A DNA stretch of 64,000 bases. Origin: Leptospira bouyouniensis. Lineage in GTDB: Bacteria; Spirochaetota; Leptospiria; Leptospirales; Leptospiraceae. Position numbers and translations under genes: made by a program. Where the stretch lies: the NCBI RefSeq assembly GCF_004769525.1, contig NZ_RQFT01000001.1, positions 1 through 64,000 on the forward strand, read 5' to 3'. The notes below the pieces were generated by a model that saw nothing but the letters and a program-made list of their open reading frames with translations, was not told where the DNA came from and did not search any database. Of the stretch, positions 1-8,824 are shown piece by piece. Every line of letters starts with the position of its first letter. Position 1 is the first letter of the stretch.

Positions 1-670
1 GTATGTTTGCATTTTCTCTTTCCTTTTCTGCAAGTTTATGTTTTTCTTCTGAATCATTCTTGATTTCGTTTAATAAATTAAGGACAGTTGTAGTTAGATA
101 ACCAAAACAAATCAAAAATAAAACTTTAAAAACTTCATTCGAGATTGCTACTGTTCCTTTTTCACTCTGAAGTCCTTCTGCCTCTTTAAAAGACACTCCT
201 TGCCAGTATCCGATCATCAATATCAATAGCAAACAAAACGCAGAGTAATAAGTACTGATGAGTAAAGTTCGTTTCGAGAATAAAAAAGCAGAATAAACAA
301 CATAGAAGTAATATAATACATATAGTGTAGGAGATTTAATTAAATCTGCTGCGACAGTACTTCCACCCATTAGCCCCGATGCAGTCACTGCGAATAAAAC
401 GGTGATATCAAGTATTATCAAAAGTTTCGGAAACAAAGAATTCAATTTACCAACTTTGAATAAATATGCCTGCAAACCTCCGTATAAAAACATACAAGTG
501 ATTCCTACAAGGTAACTTGTGGTTTGTAGGGTTGTGGATGTTTTGAACGATCCTAAAGTTGCGATGATATAAAAACCTGCGAGTAAAAACCTCACTCGGT
601 TGACATACACGGGCCCTAATTGTAACCAATTTTTTTTGTTTTGTATTGATTCTAACGCTAATTCCGACAT
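1..670 (-). CDS. Membrane sensor domain of a signalling protein (cut by left edge)
   Basis: The minus-strand frame is open from the ATG at 668-670 to the window edge, giving about 223 residues of an incomplete protein. AGAGGATC lies just upstream of the ATG as a plausible ribosome binding site. After a short polar N-terminus (MSELALESIQNKKNW) I see about five to six hydrophobic segments, then a charged helix rich in Glu and Lys (NEIKNDSEEKHKLAEKER) running off the edge. In Leptospira this layout, a six-helix membrane module followed by a coiled-coil linker, usually precedes a cyclase, PP2C-type phosphatase or GGDEF output domain. The output domain lies outside the window, so the activity cannot be stated. 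Confidence 0.75.
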   Translation of the reverse strand, partial: MSELALESIQNKKNWLQLGPVYVNRVRFLLAGFYIIATLGSFKTSTTLQTTSYLVGITCMFLYGGLQAYLFKVGKLNSLFPKLLIILDITVLFAVTASGLMGGSTVAADLIKSPTLYVLYYFYVVYSAFLFSKRTLLISTYYSAFCLLLILMIGYWQGVSFKEAEGLQSEKGTVAISNEVFKVLFLICFGYLTTTVLNLLNEIKNDSEEKHKLAEKERENANI

Positions 671-743
671 AGGATGATCCTCTAAGAATCAAAGTGATTG
701 GGAAGTGATTTTCTTTTTTTAGTGAATGTAAAAAGAATCTGTC

Positions 744-772
744 TTGACAATATTTAGTTTAATATTAAACTA
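744..772 (+). promoter_or_regulatory. Promoter overlapping a 16-bp perfect palindrome, upstream of pirin
   Basis: TTGACA at 744-749 is followed after 17 bases by TAAACT at 767-772, a fair sigma-70 type -35/-10 pair. The -10 lies inside the perfect palindrome AGTTTAATATTAAACT (756-771), which looks like an operator for a dimeric repressor. Transcription would begin near 779, which is the A of the pirin ATG, so the message may be leaderless. Positions are read directly; function is inferred. Confidence 0.5.
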
Positions 773-778
773 TTTAAT

Positions 779-1516
779 ATGGAAACAACGAACACCAGCA
801 AAACCACACTTCAAAAAAAATTCTTCCCCGCTTCGGAGCGAGGGCATGTCAATTTTGGTTGGTTGGATAGCCATCACTCCTTCAGTTTTGGCCATTGGTA
901 CCACCCAGAAAAGACCAATTTTGGTGCACTCCGTGTATTGAATGATGACATCGTAGAACCTAGTATGGGATTTGGAACCCACCCCCACCAAAATATGGAG
1001 ATCGTTTCCATCCCTCTCTTCGGAGAACTAGCTCATAAAGATAGTACAGGTACGAATGGTATCATCAAAACAGGTGATGTTCAGATTATGTCGGCAGGTT
1101 CAGGGATCCAACACTCGGAATTCAATCATAGCTCTGAAAAAAAAGTCAATTTCTTGCAGATTTGGATTTTACCCAAAGTGCCCAATATCCAACCGAGGTA
1201 TGACCAAAAATCATTCCACGAAGCAGGGAGATTAAACCGGTTTCAAACTGTTGTATCACCTATCGATGACGAAGCTGTTTGGATTAACCAAGATGCCTAC
1301 TTTTCGTTGGCAACTTTGGAACCAAGTAATACACTGACTTACAAAGTGCACGCACCTAACCAAGGGATTTATGTATTCCTCATCCAAGGAAAACTAACCG
1401 CTGAAGGGACATCTTTAGAGCGAAGGGACGCAGTCGGACTTTCGGGGATAGATGAATATCACTTTGAAGCTTCTGTGAAATCAGAATTTCTTGTGATAGA
1501 AATTCCCATGAAGTGA
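779..1516 (+). CDS. Pirin family protein
   Basis: A 245-residue bicupin of normal pirin length. The N-terminal stretch ERGHVNFGWLDSHHSFSFGH is the classic pirin opening. The metal site of the first cupin is complete: His68 and His70 in HPHQNMEIVS, then His112 and Glu114 in QHSEFNHS. Some bacterial pirins act as iron-dependent quercetin dioxygenases and others modulate metabolic enzymes, so the substrate cannot be set from sequence. There is no clear Shine-Dalgarno before the ATG at 779. Because the best promoter ends at 772, translation may start on a leaderless message. The gene stands alone, divergent from the membrane protein at the left edge. Confidence 0.9.
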   Translation: METTNTSKTTLQKKFFPASERGHVNFGWLDSHHSFSFGHWYHPEKTNFGALRVLNDDIVEPSMGFGTHPHQNMEIVSIPLFGELAHKDSTGTNGIIKTGDVQIMSAGSGIQHSEFNHSSEKKVNFLQIWILPKVPNIQPRYDQKSFHEAGRLNRFQTVVSPIDDEAVWINQDAYFSLATLEPSNTLTYKVHAPNQGIYVFLIQGKLTAEGTSLERRDAVGLSGIDEYHFEASVKSEFLVIEIPMK

Positions 1517-1533
1517 AAGATTCTCTTAATTAG

Positions 1534-1597
1534 AAGGACCATCGGAAAATGAGTGGCATTCCCTTGCATGAAACGCCACTGAGAACGATTGGTCCTT
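1534..1597. other. Nested inverted repeat in intergenic region
   Basis: An outer stem, AAGGACCATCG (1534-1544) against CGATTGGTCCTT (1586-1597, one bulged base), encloses an inner stem AGTGGC (1552-1557)/GCCACT (1575-1580). The element begins 17 bases after the pirin stop. There is no long T-run on either side, so it is not a standard intrinsic terminator. It could be a terminator variant, a structured 3' UTR or a small RNA. The rest of the 1517-1958 gap holds only the two TTTTAC/AGTGTAA sites and T-rich leader. Confidence 0.45.
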
Positions 1598-1640
1598 TTA
1601 GCAGCCAATTCATATTCATGTATCTCTCCTTCGCAGTTAT

Positions 1641-1708
1641 TTTTACACGCAGTGTAAAATATTGATACTGCCCACTAGCCGGCATTATTTTTACTTAGAG
1701 TGTAAGAT
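1641..1708. promoter_or_regulatory. Two copies of a TTTTAC-N8-GTGTAA palindromic site
   Basis: TTTTACACGCAGTGTAAAA (1641-1659) is an inverted repeat with perfect 8-bp arms around GCA. A second, diverged copy (TTTTACTTAGAGTGTAAGAT, 1689-1708) matches the first 20 bases at 15 positions and starts 48 bp downstream. Such paired dyads resemble binding sites for a TetR- or BlaI-type repressor. They lie 250-320 bp before the carbonic anhydrase start, so the regulated promoter is not obvious. Confidence 0.4.
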
Positions 1709-1958
1709 TTTCTTTCAGACAACAAGAAACCCAGTAAAAAGAAGTTTGGTTGGATCATTCTCTACCAGAAGAACAAAGTAAATCGACAAAAACCAATCAC
1801 TTAATATCCTAATTCAATTTCTGTTGGATCCATTAGCAGCGGGGATGGAACATTTTTTCCATCATACGCATTTTTTTTCGTGTATTTTTATTCGTGAATT
1901 ATTTTTTTTGTATTTTTAGGGCATCCCATCCGAAATAGGGACCCCCAAGGAGAATCCA

Positions 1959-2642
1959 ATGAAAGGATTTAGGTTTTTTATCAGTTTCTTTTTCTTCTCC
2001 ATTACAACCCAACTAATGGCGGAGAGCAATAACCCAGGTATCCCTGCAAAAGAGGCATTACAACGATTGGTAGAAGGAAATTTAAGATTTGTTCAAGGAA
2101 AATCAATACGCCCGAACCAATCTGTAGAACGTATCAAAGAAGTTTCCAAAAAACAAAATCCATTTGCGACAATCGTAGGTTGTTCTGATTCAAGAGTGCC
2201 GAATGAGATTGTGTTCGACCAAGGCTTAGGTGATCTTTTTATCTTAAGAACGGCGGGCCAAGTTTCAACTTATGCTTCTTGGGGATCAATTGAATTCTCT
2301 GTGGCCGTGCTTGGGGTGAATCTCATCGTTGTACTCGGACATTCGAGCTGCGGTGCTGTAGGAGCTGCTTGTAAGGCTGATGAAGTTCCTGGCCATATTA
2401 TCGCTCTCACCAATGCCATCAAACCTGCCGCAGAAAAAGTCAAACACATGGAAGGTGATTTTTTAGACAATGCCGTCAAAGCCAATGTTGCATTACAAGT
2501 AGTATCACTTCGCAAACTGGATCCTATCATTTCTAAATATTATAACAGAGGCCAATTACAAATCGTAGGTGCGGTTTACGATTTAGAAACTGGTAAAGTA
2601 AATTTTTTAACCGAAGACTATATTTCTTCCATCACAAAATAG
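1959..2642 (+). CDS. Exported beta-class carbonic anhydrase
   Basis: A 227-residue zinc enzyme interconverting CO2 and bicarbonate. An N-terminal signal peptide (residues 1 to about 21, ending QLMA) predicts export to the periplasm. Zinc ligands are Cys75, His128 and Cys131; Cys75 sits in the CSDSR motif whose Asp77-Arg79 pair is the catalytic dyad. AAGGAGA stands six to seven bases before the ATG. It is the first gene of a tight operon: the SbtA-like gene follows after 9 bases and the SbtB-like gene after 2 more. The grouping suggests that it supplies or balances bicarbonate on the outer side of the transporter. An exported beta-type enzyme is less usual than an exported alpha-type enzyme. 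Confidence 0.92.
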   Translation: MKGFRFFISFFFFSITTQLMAESNNPGIPAKEALQRLVEGNLRFVQGKSIRPNQSVERIKEVSKKQNPFATIVGCSDSRVPNEIVFDQGLGDLFILRTAGQVSTYASWGSIEFSVAVLGVNLIVVLGHSSCGAVGAACKADEVPGHIIALTNAIKPAAEKVKHMEGDFLDNAVKANVALQVVSLRKLDPIISKYYNRGQLQIVGAVYDLETGKVNFLTEDYISSITK

Positions 2643-2651
2643 GTAACAAAC

Positions 2652-3629
2652 ATGGATATCTTACACGCATTAGTTGCAAATTTACAGACCCCAATGTTCC
2701 TTGCATTTTTATTAGGAATCATTGCAACTCTCATCAAAAGTGATCTCAAATTCCCAGATGGGATGTATGCAGGGCTTACCATTTATTTACTCTTTGCAAT
2801 TGGATTAAAAGGTGGTGTCAAATTGAGTAACACCACAATTCTTGAATTCTACAAACCTGCACTTGCAGCACTCATTCTTTGTGTCACAATCCCTCTCATT
2901 GCATTTGGGTTGTTAACGAAATTTGGAAAGTATGATAAAGCAAATGCAGCTGCTCTTGCCGCCCATTACGGATCAGTTTCCGCAGTAACATTTAGTGAAG
3001 CCCTCGCATTTCTTGATTCATTACAAATCAGTTATGAAGGATTTATGCCAAGTTTACTGGCAATTATGGAGGTCCCAGCAATTCTTGTTGCCTTACTCCT
3101 TATCAAAATGAACCCAAAAGACAAATCCGAAGAATCTTCTTGGGGTAAAATTTTACACGAGCTTTTCACTGGAAAAGGCACTTTGTTACTATTAGGTGGC
3201 TTAGTCATTGGAATGATTTCTGGGAAAAAAGGTCATGAACAATTTGCCCCACTTTTTGAAACACCTTTCCGTGGAATGTTGATTTTATTCCTTTTGGAAG
3301 TTGGAATTGTCACGGGACGAAGACTAGCAGACCTAAAAAAAGCAGGTGTGTTTTTGATTGGTTTCGGAATCCTATTTCCAATCTGCACGGCTATGTTTGG
3401 TTTGTTTTTAGGACAGATGATTGGATTGACAATGGGTGGCGCCATGGTGCTTGGAACTCTCAGCGCCAGTGCTTCGTACATCGCTGCACCTGCTGCTGTT
3501 CGCATTGCCATCCCTGAGGCAAGCCCAGCCATTTATCTGACTGCTTCCCTTGCCATCACCTTCCCCTTCAACCTTTCAGTTGGTTTACCCTTATACCTGG
3601 CTGTCTCAAAATACCTTTACGGAGTTTAA
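2652..3629 (+). CDS. SbtA-like sodium-dependent bicarbonate permease
   Basis: A 325-residue integral inner-membrane protein with about ten hydrophobic helices in two inverted halves, the architecture of the SbtA/DUF897 family. The segments LFAIGLKGGVKLS and LFLLEVGIVTGRRLADL are the paired conserved regions of the two halves. A central hydrophilic loop (residues about 155-170, MNPKDKSEESSWGK) separates them. In cyanobacteria SbtA imports bicarbonate with sodium. Here it lies between an exported carbonic anhydrase and an SbtB-like protein, which strongly supports the same substrate. The organism shows no sign of autotrophy in this window, so the bicarbonate probably feeds carboxylases or pH balance. 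Confidence 0.9.
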   Translation: MDILHALVANLQTPMFLAFLLGIIATLIKSDLKFPDGMYAGLTIYLLFAIGLKGGVKLSNTTILEFYKPALAALILCVTIPLIAFGLLTKFGKYDKANAAALAAHYGSVSAVTFSEALAFLDSLQISYEGFMPSLLAIMEVPAILVALLLIKMNPKDKSEESSWGKILHELFTGKGTLLLLGGLVIGMISGKKGHEQFAPLFETPFRGMLILFLLEVGIVTGRRLADLKKAGVFLIGFGILFPICTAMFGLFLGQMIGLTMGGAMVLGTLSASASYIAAPAAVRIAIPEASPAIYLTASLAITFPFNLSVGLPLYLAVSKYLYGV

Positions 3630-3631
3630 TC

Positions 3632-3934
3632 ATGAAATTAGAAAAAGCAAAACTCATCACCATCATTGCTGACGAAGCATTACAAGATCGATTGGTATTA
3701 GAACTAAAATCGGTCAATGTCAAAGGTTATACTATCAGCGAAGCTAAAGGGGAAGGAATCAATCACTCTCACCTAACATCATGGGAAGGCAAAAACATAC
3801 GATTGGAATCGTTAGTTTCGGAAGGAAAGGCCATGAAGATTTTTCAAATATTCTCGGAAAAATACCTGGAGAAGTATCCTATGGTTATCTTTATGAATGA
3901 TGTGGAAGTGATCCGAAAGGAAAGATTCAACTAA
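3632..3934 (+). CDS. SbtB-like PII signalling protein
   Basis: A 100-residue cytoplasmic PII-fold protein, expected to be trimeric. It starts two bases after the SbtA-like stop, so translation is probably coupled. It has the beta-alpha-beta start (AKLITIIADEALQDRLVLELKSVNVKGYTISEAKGEG), a T-loop region (residues about 38-55) and the second beta-alpha-beta half ending PMVIFMNDVEVI. In cyanobacteria SbtB binds adenine nucleotides, including cAMP, and gates SbtA. The C-terminus stops at KERFN and lacks the CGPxGC redox R-loop of cyanobacterial SbtB. Assignment rests on the fold pattern and gene order. Confidence 0.85.
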   Translation: MKLEKAKLITIIADEALQDRLVLELKSVNVKGYTISEAKGEGINHSHLTSWEGKNIRLESLVSEGKAMKIFQIFSEKYLEKYPMVIFMNDVEVIRKERFN

Positions 3935-3941
3935 CAAAACT

Positions 3942-5363
3942 TTAAAATGTATGGCCAATGTCTAGATAAAACAATTGGTCTTCTTTAGAATAGGCATAGT
4001 CCATTAGGATTACGGTAGCTTGGTCCCAAACAAGCCGTAATCCTAAACCACGTGAGTGTTTATAATCCAAAGCATTCACTTGGCGTAATTTGTCCCAAAC
4101 TCTACCTACATCATAAAATGGCACTATGCTTACTTGGAAAAATTGATCCCAAATTGAAAAACTCCCCACTCGATAGCGGAATTCAATATTATAAAAACCA
4201 ATCACAGGTCCAAAAAACCGTTCTTGACGATACCCACGTAAAGTATTCTGCCCACCTAACGCACCAAAGGGTCCATCAATCGAAAATAAATAACGGTATT
4301 CAAAAAAAGGGACATTCCCTTCTACCTTGGTCAGTGCCACTCGTTGAGCGATCACAAATTCTTCAAAAAGTTTTGGGAATGGTTGGTAAAAATTTTTAAT
4401 TTGAGCAAAATGTCTTAAATAATTGAAATCTGATCCGATGGTTCGTTCTGCTCGATTGATATTGTATTCAATGAGCCATCCCCTGTCTGGGTCTGGTTCA
4501 TAGTCTCTCGTATCATAAGCGATCCCGGCTCTTAGGTAATTTAGATTCCCACCATTTACACCAATGATTTTGCCCGAATTTGAATCTTCAGTAATTTTAG
4601 AAGAATCTTCAACGGCGGGAACTTTACCACTAGTAAGTGGGTCTTTCGCTTCAGTTGATTTACCATCGTAGCGCCTAACTATATTTTTAGAAAACTCAAC
4701 ACCACCCCAAACTCGAAAAACTTGAAATACTGTTTTGTCAGCAGCAAATTGACCATAGGTAGTTTCAAATTGGTAATCATGATAATGTTGTGTGGATGTA
4801 AATTCACGGCCTAACCCACGATTTTTTGAATAAGCATTTGCATTTTCAAAATCTGAAAAAGTTGCATTCCTAACGATTCGACTGCCATCAGCATTTCGAT
4901 CTCGAAAATACAATGGTTGTAAACTTTCTGTCCCAACTCCAAAGTATTGGTTATAAAGACTCTCATCATGCCCAACATAAGCTCGCATACGATAGGCCGT
5001 ATCTAAAAAATAAGGAGCATCCCAAGCAAGGTAGTTGTTTTGAGTTCCACGATTACTTCTGTAAACTCCCACATTGAACATATGTTCATAAGGGGTATAT
5101 TTAAAGGAGGAATCCGACTTGGTTCCATTATAAAAAATATTGGCTAGGATCCCAAGACCAGCTCCATTCACTGCATCATTTCCAAATAATGGCAGCCCTG
5201 TTGCATACCAGCCTTCTTTTTTATTGGCCAGCTCTTTCTCGTCGAGTTTCTTAAACTCACCCAACCATTCTGGTACGTCTGATTTTCTATCTTCGGAAAA
5301 AATAGGGTAAACAAAAATTGTTGGTATTAACACCAACAAAATCATCATTCCCCTTAATGGCAT
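3942..5363 (-). CDS. Omp85/BamA-type outer-membrane barrel without POTRA domains
   Basis: A 473-residue exported protein with an N-terminal signal peptide (cleavage around residue 22, IFSEDR). The bulk is alternating polar/hydrophobic beta-strands ending in Phe (YLDIGHTF), as in outer-membrane barrels. The motif LGGQNTLRGYRQERFFG is the conserved RGY-type loop of the surface-antigen (D15) family, and VPFYDVGRVWD is its typical near-terminal strand. At this length there is room for a 16-stranded barrel but not for POTRA repeats; only a short linker (residues 25-60) precedes the barrel. It lies four bases downstream of pyruvate kinase on the same strand. AAGGGGA just before Met6-Met7 leaves open a slightly later start. 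Its role may be export or assembly of one client rather than general BamA work. Confidence 0.8.
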   Translation of the reverse strand: MPLRGMMILLVLIPTIFVYPIFSEDRKSDVPEWLGEFKKLDEKELANKKEGWYATGLPLFGNDAVNGAGLGILANIFYNGTKSDSSFKYTPYEHMFNVGVYRSNRGTQNNYLAWDAPYFLDTAYRMRAYVGHDESLYNQYFGVGTESLQPLYFRDRNADGSRIVRNATFSDFENANAYSKNRGLGREFTSTQHYHDYQFETTYGQFAADKTVFQVFRVWGGVEFSKNIVRRYDGKSTEAKDPLTSGKVPAVEDSSKITEDSNSGKIIGVNGGNLNYLRAGIAYDTRDYEPDPDRGWLIEYNINRAERTIGSDFNYLRHFAQIKNFYQPFPKLFEEFVIAQRVALTKVEGNVPFFEYRYLFSIDGPFGALGGQNTLRGYRQERFFGPVIGFYNIEFRYRVGSFSIWDQFFQVSIVPFYDVGRVWDKLRQVNALDYKHSRGLGLRLVWDQATVILMDYAYSKEDQLFYLDIGHTF

Positions 5364-5367
5364 GTGA

Positions 5368-6801
5368 TTACTTGACTTCGCGGACTTGAATGGTTTCTAC
5401 TCTTTCCTCACCCGCAATGATGTCAGATAAAATGACTACCTTTTCACCCATCTGCAAATATCCATTATTCACAAGTGTTTGGATGGCAAGTTTGATCGTT
5501 TTTTCTGGATCGGAAGAAAAATCCACTCTGTATGGTATGACACCGCGAGTTAACCATAACTTTCGTCTAACAGACGTCATGTTCGTAAAAGCATGGACAA
5601 TAGGGTACCTAGGATGAAACGAAGCTAAATTATTGGCTGTAATTCCACGTCTAGTGATGGCGATAATGGCATGTGCTTGCATGGAATCAGCAAGATTTGC
5701 CGCAGACCTTGCCATTTCTTCCTTTTGGTCTTTTGGTTTACGTTGTGCCGCAAGACCTAAGTTAATCGACATTTCCATTCGACGTGCAATTTTATCTAAC
5801 ATTTCAACACATCGAACTGGATACTTCCCCATAGCGGTTTCACCAGATAACATAATGGCATCAGCTTCTTCATACACGGCATTGGCTACGTCCGTAACTT
5901 CGGCTCTGGTTGGAGACGGATTATGGATCATCGATTCAAGTAAATGAGTCGCAACAATAACTCGTTTCCCTTCTTCTTGGCAACGTTTGATGATTCGCCT
6001 CTGCACGATAGGAAGTTCTTCGATTTCAATCTCAACTCCCAGGTCGCCACGTGCCACCATAATACCATCAGACGATTTGATGATCTCGTCTAAGTTTTTT
6101 AAACCTTCTTGGTCTTCGATTTTGGCAATGATTTGAGCATGGTGTTTCTTTTCATCGATGATGCCACGAAGTTGAACCACATCTTCTTGTGATCGCACAA
6201 ATGATAAAGCAACAAAGTCAATATCTTCCTCTAATCCAAACAAAATGTCTTTTAGGTCTTTGGGCGTGATGGAAGGGATATTTACTCGAATCCCAGGTAA
6301 GTTGATATGTTTTCTTGAACCTAATTTTCCACCATCTAACACTGTACAAATGAGTTCATTTTCACGTATCTCCTGCACCGCAAGATTGATAAGTCCGTTG
6401 TCTACCGTAACTTTATCACCAACTTTTAAATCTTTTACAATGTCACGGTAATTCACAAAAACACTTTGTGCTTCTGCTTCCATCCCTGGAATGATGTGGA
6501 AAGTAAACGTTTCTCCCACTTTTAAGTGTAAATCATTTTGAACATCCCCAGTCCTAATTTCTGGCCCTTGAGTATCCAACAAAATTGAAATTGGTTGTTT
6601 ATGTAATTCGTCTTTGTTTAATGATTTGATGATACGAATGATTTTTCGATGAAATTCGTGATCGCCATGGCTCATATTGATCCTTGCGATATTCATCCCT
6701 GCCAAAGCTAAACTTCGGATCATTTCTTTTGATGCTGTCGCAGGACCTATGGTGCAAACGATCTTTGTTTTTCTGGCTCTTAATTGTTCAATTGCTGGCA
6801 T
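5368..6801 (-). CDS. pyk: Pyruvate kinase
   Basis: A 477-residue protein of standard length catalysing phosphoenolpyruvate plus ADP to pyruvate plus ATP, the last step of glycolysis. Family hallmarks are [10 protein letters not shown] at the N-terminus, [10 protein letters not shown], the metal-binding region [19 protein letters not shown], and the [14 protein letters not shown] segment before the C-terminal allosteric domain. The ATG at 6799-6801 lies four bases after the stop of the upstream 667-residue gene, which suggests co-transcription with it and with the Omp85-like gene. Leptospira use fatty acids rather than sugars as the main carbon source, so the enzyme may serve nucleotide and amino-acid metabolism. 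Confidence 0.95.
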   Translation of the reverse strand: MPAIEQLRARKTKIVCTIGPATASKEMIRSLALAGMNIARINMSHGDHEFHRKIIRIIKSLNKDELHKQPISILLDTQGPEIRTGDVQNDLHLKVGETFTFHIIPGMEAEAQSVFVNYRDIVKDLKVGDKVTVDNGLINLAVQEIRENELICTVLDGGKLGSRKHINLPGIRVNIPSITPKDLKDILFGLEEDIDFVALSFVRSQEDVVQLRGIIDEKKHHAQIIAKIEDQEGLKNLDEIIKSSDGIMVARGDLGVEIEIEELPIVQRRIIKRCQEEGKRVIVATHLLESMIHNPSPTRAEVTDVANAVYEEADAIMLSGETAMGKYPVRCVEMLDKIARRMEMSINLGLAAQRKPKDQKEEMARSAANLADSMQAHAIIAITRRGITANNLASFHPRYPIVHAFTNMTSVRRKLWLTRGVIPYRVDFSSDPEKTIKLAIQTLVNNGYLQMGEKVVILSDIIAGEERVETIQVREVK

Positions 6802-6805
6802 AATG

Positions 6806-8809
6806 TTAAGGTTTTAATTTAGGTAAAATTCGGTTTAAAAAATCCAATTGCGATTCCGCAATATCGAATTTTTCTTGATTAGGAAATTTGTCATTACGTT
6901 GCTTTTCACTTTCAGCAGAAACTTTTTCCAAAAGTTTTTTGCCATGTCGTTTCAAATACCCAGTGGAAACAAGTATGGGCCAAGGGAATTTTTCTCTTTG
7001 GTTTCGGATAGGAAAACTATAGATCTCCTTCCCTCCAAATTTTTTTAGAAAAAAGATCAAATTTTCTTCTGTAAACTTACCATTGAGTTTTGATAAAACA
7101 TATTCACGGTCAGGGAAGACACCAAATTCCCAGGCTTCATCTAAAATTCGGATGATGGTTTCAATGGATTCTTTCCATTTTTTTTCTTCTTCTGGACTTC
7201 CCTGTTTGACTTGTTCATGATCATCATCATCGTCTGAAGAACTATTCGAAGGAGAAGTAGATTGAACATGGCTTTGTTTCGATTTTCGTTCGGCGTCTTT
7301 TTCCGCTTCTTCTCTTTCTTTTAACCTTGCTTTCACCAATTTTTCTTTTTCTTGGGATATCTTCTTTACTTTTTGGCTCGCCAAATCCCTTGTTAGTTGC
7401 TGTTGTAAACGGGCTTTGATGGGAGGAATTTCAAACTTATGAACCGTCATACTACCCATAATCATCCGCCAAAGCCGAGTAAAAAATGGCAAAAATTGAA
7501 ATAAACTTTGTGCTTCAATTTCTTCTAAGAGTCGTTTCGGACTTTCATCATTCAAATGGAGAGTGACATTCATTTGGTTTAGAACACGAATTTCTAAATC
7601 AGAATGTTTGATTTGGAAAGTGCGTTTTGCAGACTCAATTGCTTGTGGAATACAGGATTTATGTAATATAAATTCATTGTACACGCGTTTGTCGGCATAT
7701 TCAGTGTACAAAACTTCTGGTTGAGATAACAACATCGACCGAAATTCATCTGTCAATGGCTCACCACTCACTCGTAACAAATTCACTTCAACAATACGAC
7801 CGGCTTCCGCAAGAAAAGCCATCAGATCCTCAATTTGTTGTTTGCGTTTTTGTTTCTCTTCCCTTTCTTTATCTTTTTCTATGATTTCATTTAATACCAA
7901 ACATTCTTCAATCAGGGTTTTTTGGTCACCATAGGATTCATTCATATATCCTTTGATTTCCGTTAAAATGTTCTTTGGTGAGTTCCAGGAATCTTCAGTG
8001 ACTTCCCCCATAACGCCAAGATTTTTTAAGGCAGGGTAAATTGTATTTTTGGTATAATCAATATAGGCATCATAACGATCAGCTATTTCGGATGGCCTAT
8101 TGTATAAAAAAACACTTTTGTTCGCTGGCCTCGAAGCCGAGTCATTCCGAAAGAAAAATAAAATTTTATCATCCACCAACTGTTTCAAGATTGGTTTCAA
8201 ATGGATGACAATCGTTGCATCTTTTTGTACCTTTGTTTTGTCATACGGGCACTGAAATAAATTCCCAAGTTCAGTCGATGCATAGGTATCAAACAAACGA
8301 TTGGCATCCACTGCCGCTTTGATCACCTTACGCATTTTTTCTTTTCCTACATACTTTCTTTTCTCATTGAACCAACCTTTTATGGCGGTAGTTGAAAGTT
8401 CATTCAAACCAAGTGCATAGCGAAAGGCAGTCCCCCCATCAGAGGTAGTTGGTCTTGCAAACACAGTATTGTGTTTAATGTAGGTTCTTGGATTTTCCGG
8501 ATCCCCAGGTTCATTTGGGTGGAATTCTAAAACATTTAATTTTTTAATGATAGCTGGATTTTGTTTATAACTCAGATCAATGACATAATTTTCTGTGCGG
8601 TCACGATCTATTGAACTATCACGTTCAATTTGTTCTACGTTCGGTAAAACACGATTTTGTAAGAACTTATCTGTCCATTCAAAGATAACAAGCAGTACCT
8701 TATAAATCCCTTTATAAGAAAAATCTCCACGAGAATCCATTGCCTGTACCTTTTGCAGACAGGCAGTGTAGTCCATGACTTTTAATTCTGGGAGATTTGG
8801 ATCTAACAT
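6806..8809 (-). CDS. Large conserved-type cytoplasmic protein of unknown function
   Basis: A 667-residue soluble protein without signal peptide or membrane segments. I do not recognise the family. Residues about 310-330 ([16 protein letters not shown]) and about 490-545 ([28 protein letters not shown]) are charged coiled-coil stretches. The latter leads into a Ser/Asp-rich linker ([15 protein letters not shown]) before a C-terminal helical domain. The first ATG lies 15 bases upstream of the asd stop on the same strand. The Arg/Lys-rich coiled coils and acidic linker could serve protein-protein or nucleoprotein assembly, but nothing fixes a function. Long, uninterrupted and of normal composition, it is very likely a real gene. 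Confidence 0.75.
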   Translation of the reverse strand: MLDPNLPELKVMDYTACLQKVQAMDSRGDFSYKGIYKVLLVIFEWTDKFLQNRVLPNVEQIERDSSIDRDRTENYVIDLSYKQNPAIIKKLNVLEFHPNEPGDPENPRTYIKHNTVFARPTTSDGGTAFRYALGLNELSTTAIKGWFNEKRKYVGKEKMRKVIKAAVDANRLFDTYASTELGNLFQCPYDKTKVQKDATIVIHLKPILKQLVDDKILFFFRNDSASRPANKSVFLYNRPSEIADRYDAYIDYTKNTIYPALKNLGVMGEVTEDSWNSPKNILTEIKGYMNESYGDQKTLIEECLVLNEIIEKDKEREEKQKRKQQIEDLMAFLAEAGRIVEVNLLRVSGEPLTDEFRSMLLSQPEVLYTEYADKRVYNEFILHKSCIPQAIESAKRTFQIKHSDLEIRVLNQMNVTLHLNDESPKRLLEEIEAQSLFQFLPFFTRLWRMIMGSMTVHKFEIPPIKARLQQQLTRDLASQKVKKISQEKEKLVKARLKEREEAEKDAERKSKQSHVQSTSPSNSSSDDDDDHEQVKQGSPEEEKKWKESIETIIRILDEAWEFGVFPDREYVLSKLNGKFTEENLIFFLKKFGGKEIYSFPIRNQREKFPWPILVSTGYLKRHGKKLLEKVSAESEKQRNDKFPNQEKFDIAESQLDFLNRILPKLKP

Positions 8810-8824
8810 GTAACTGGTGAGTCC

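Noticed and set aside
447..692. Minus-strand open frame of 81 codons near the left edge
   Set aside because: It lies in another phase within the membrane-sensor gene (1-670), which has the better ribosome binding site and hydrophobic pattern.
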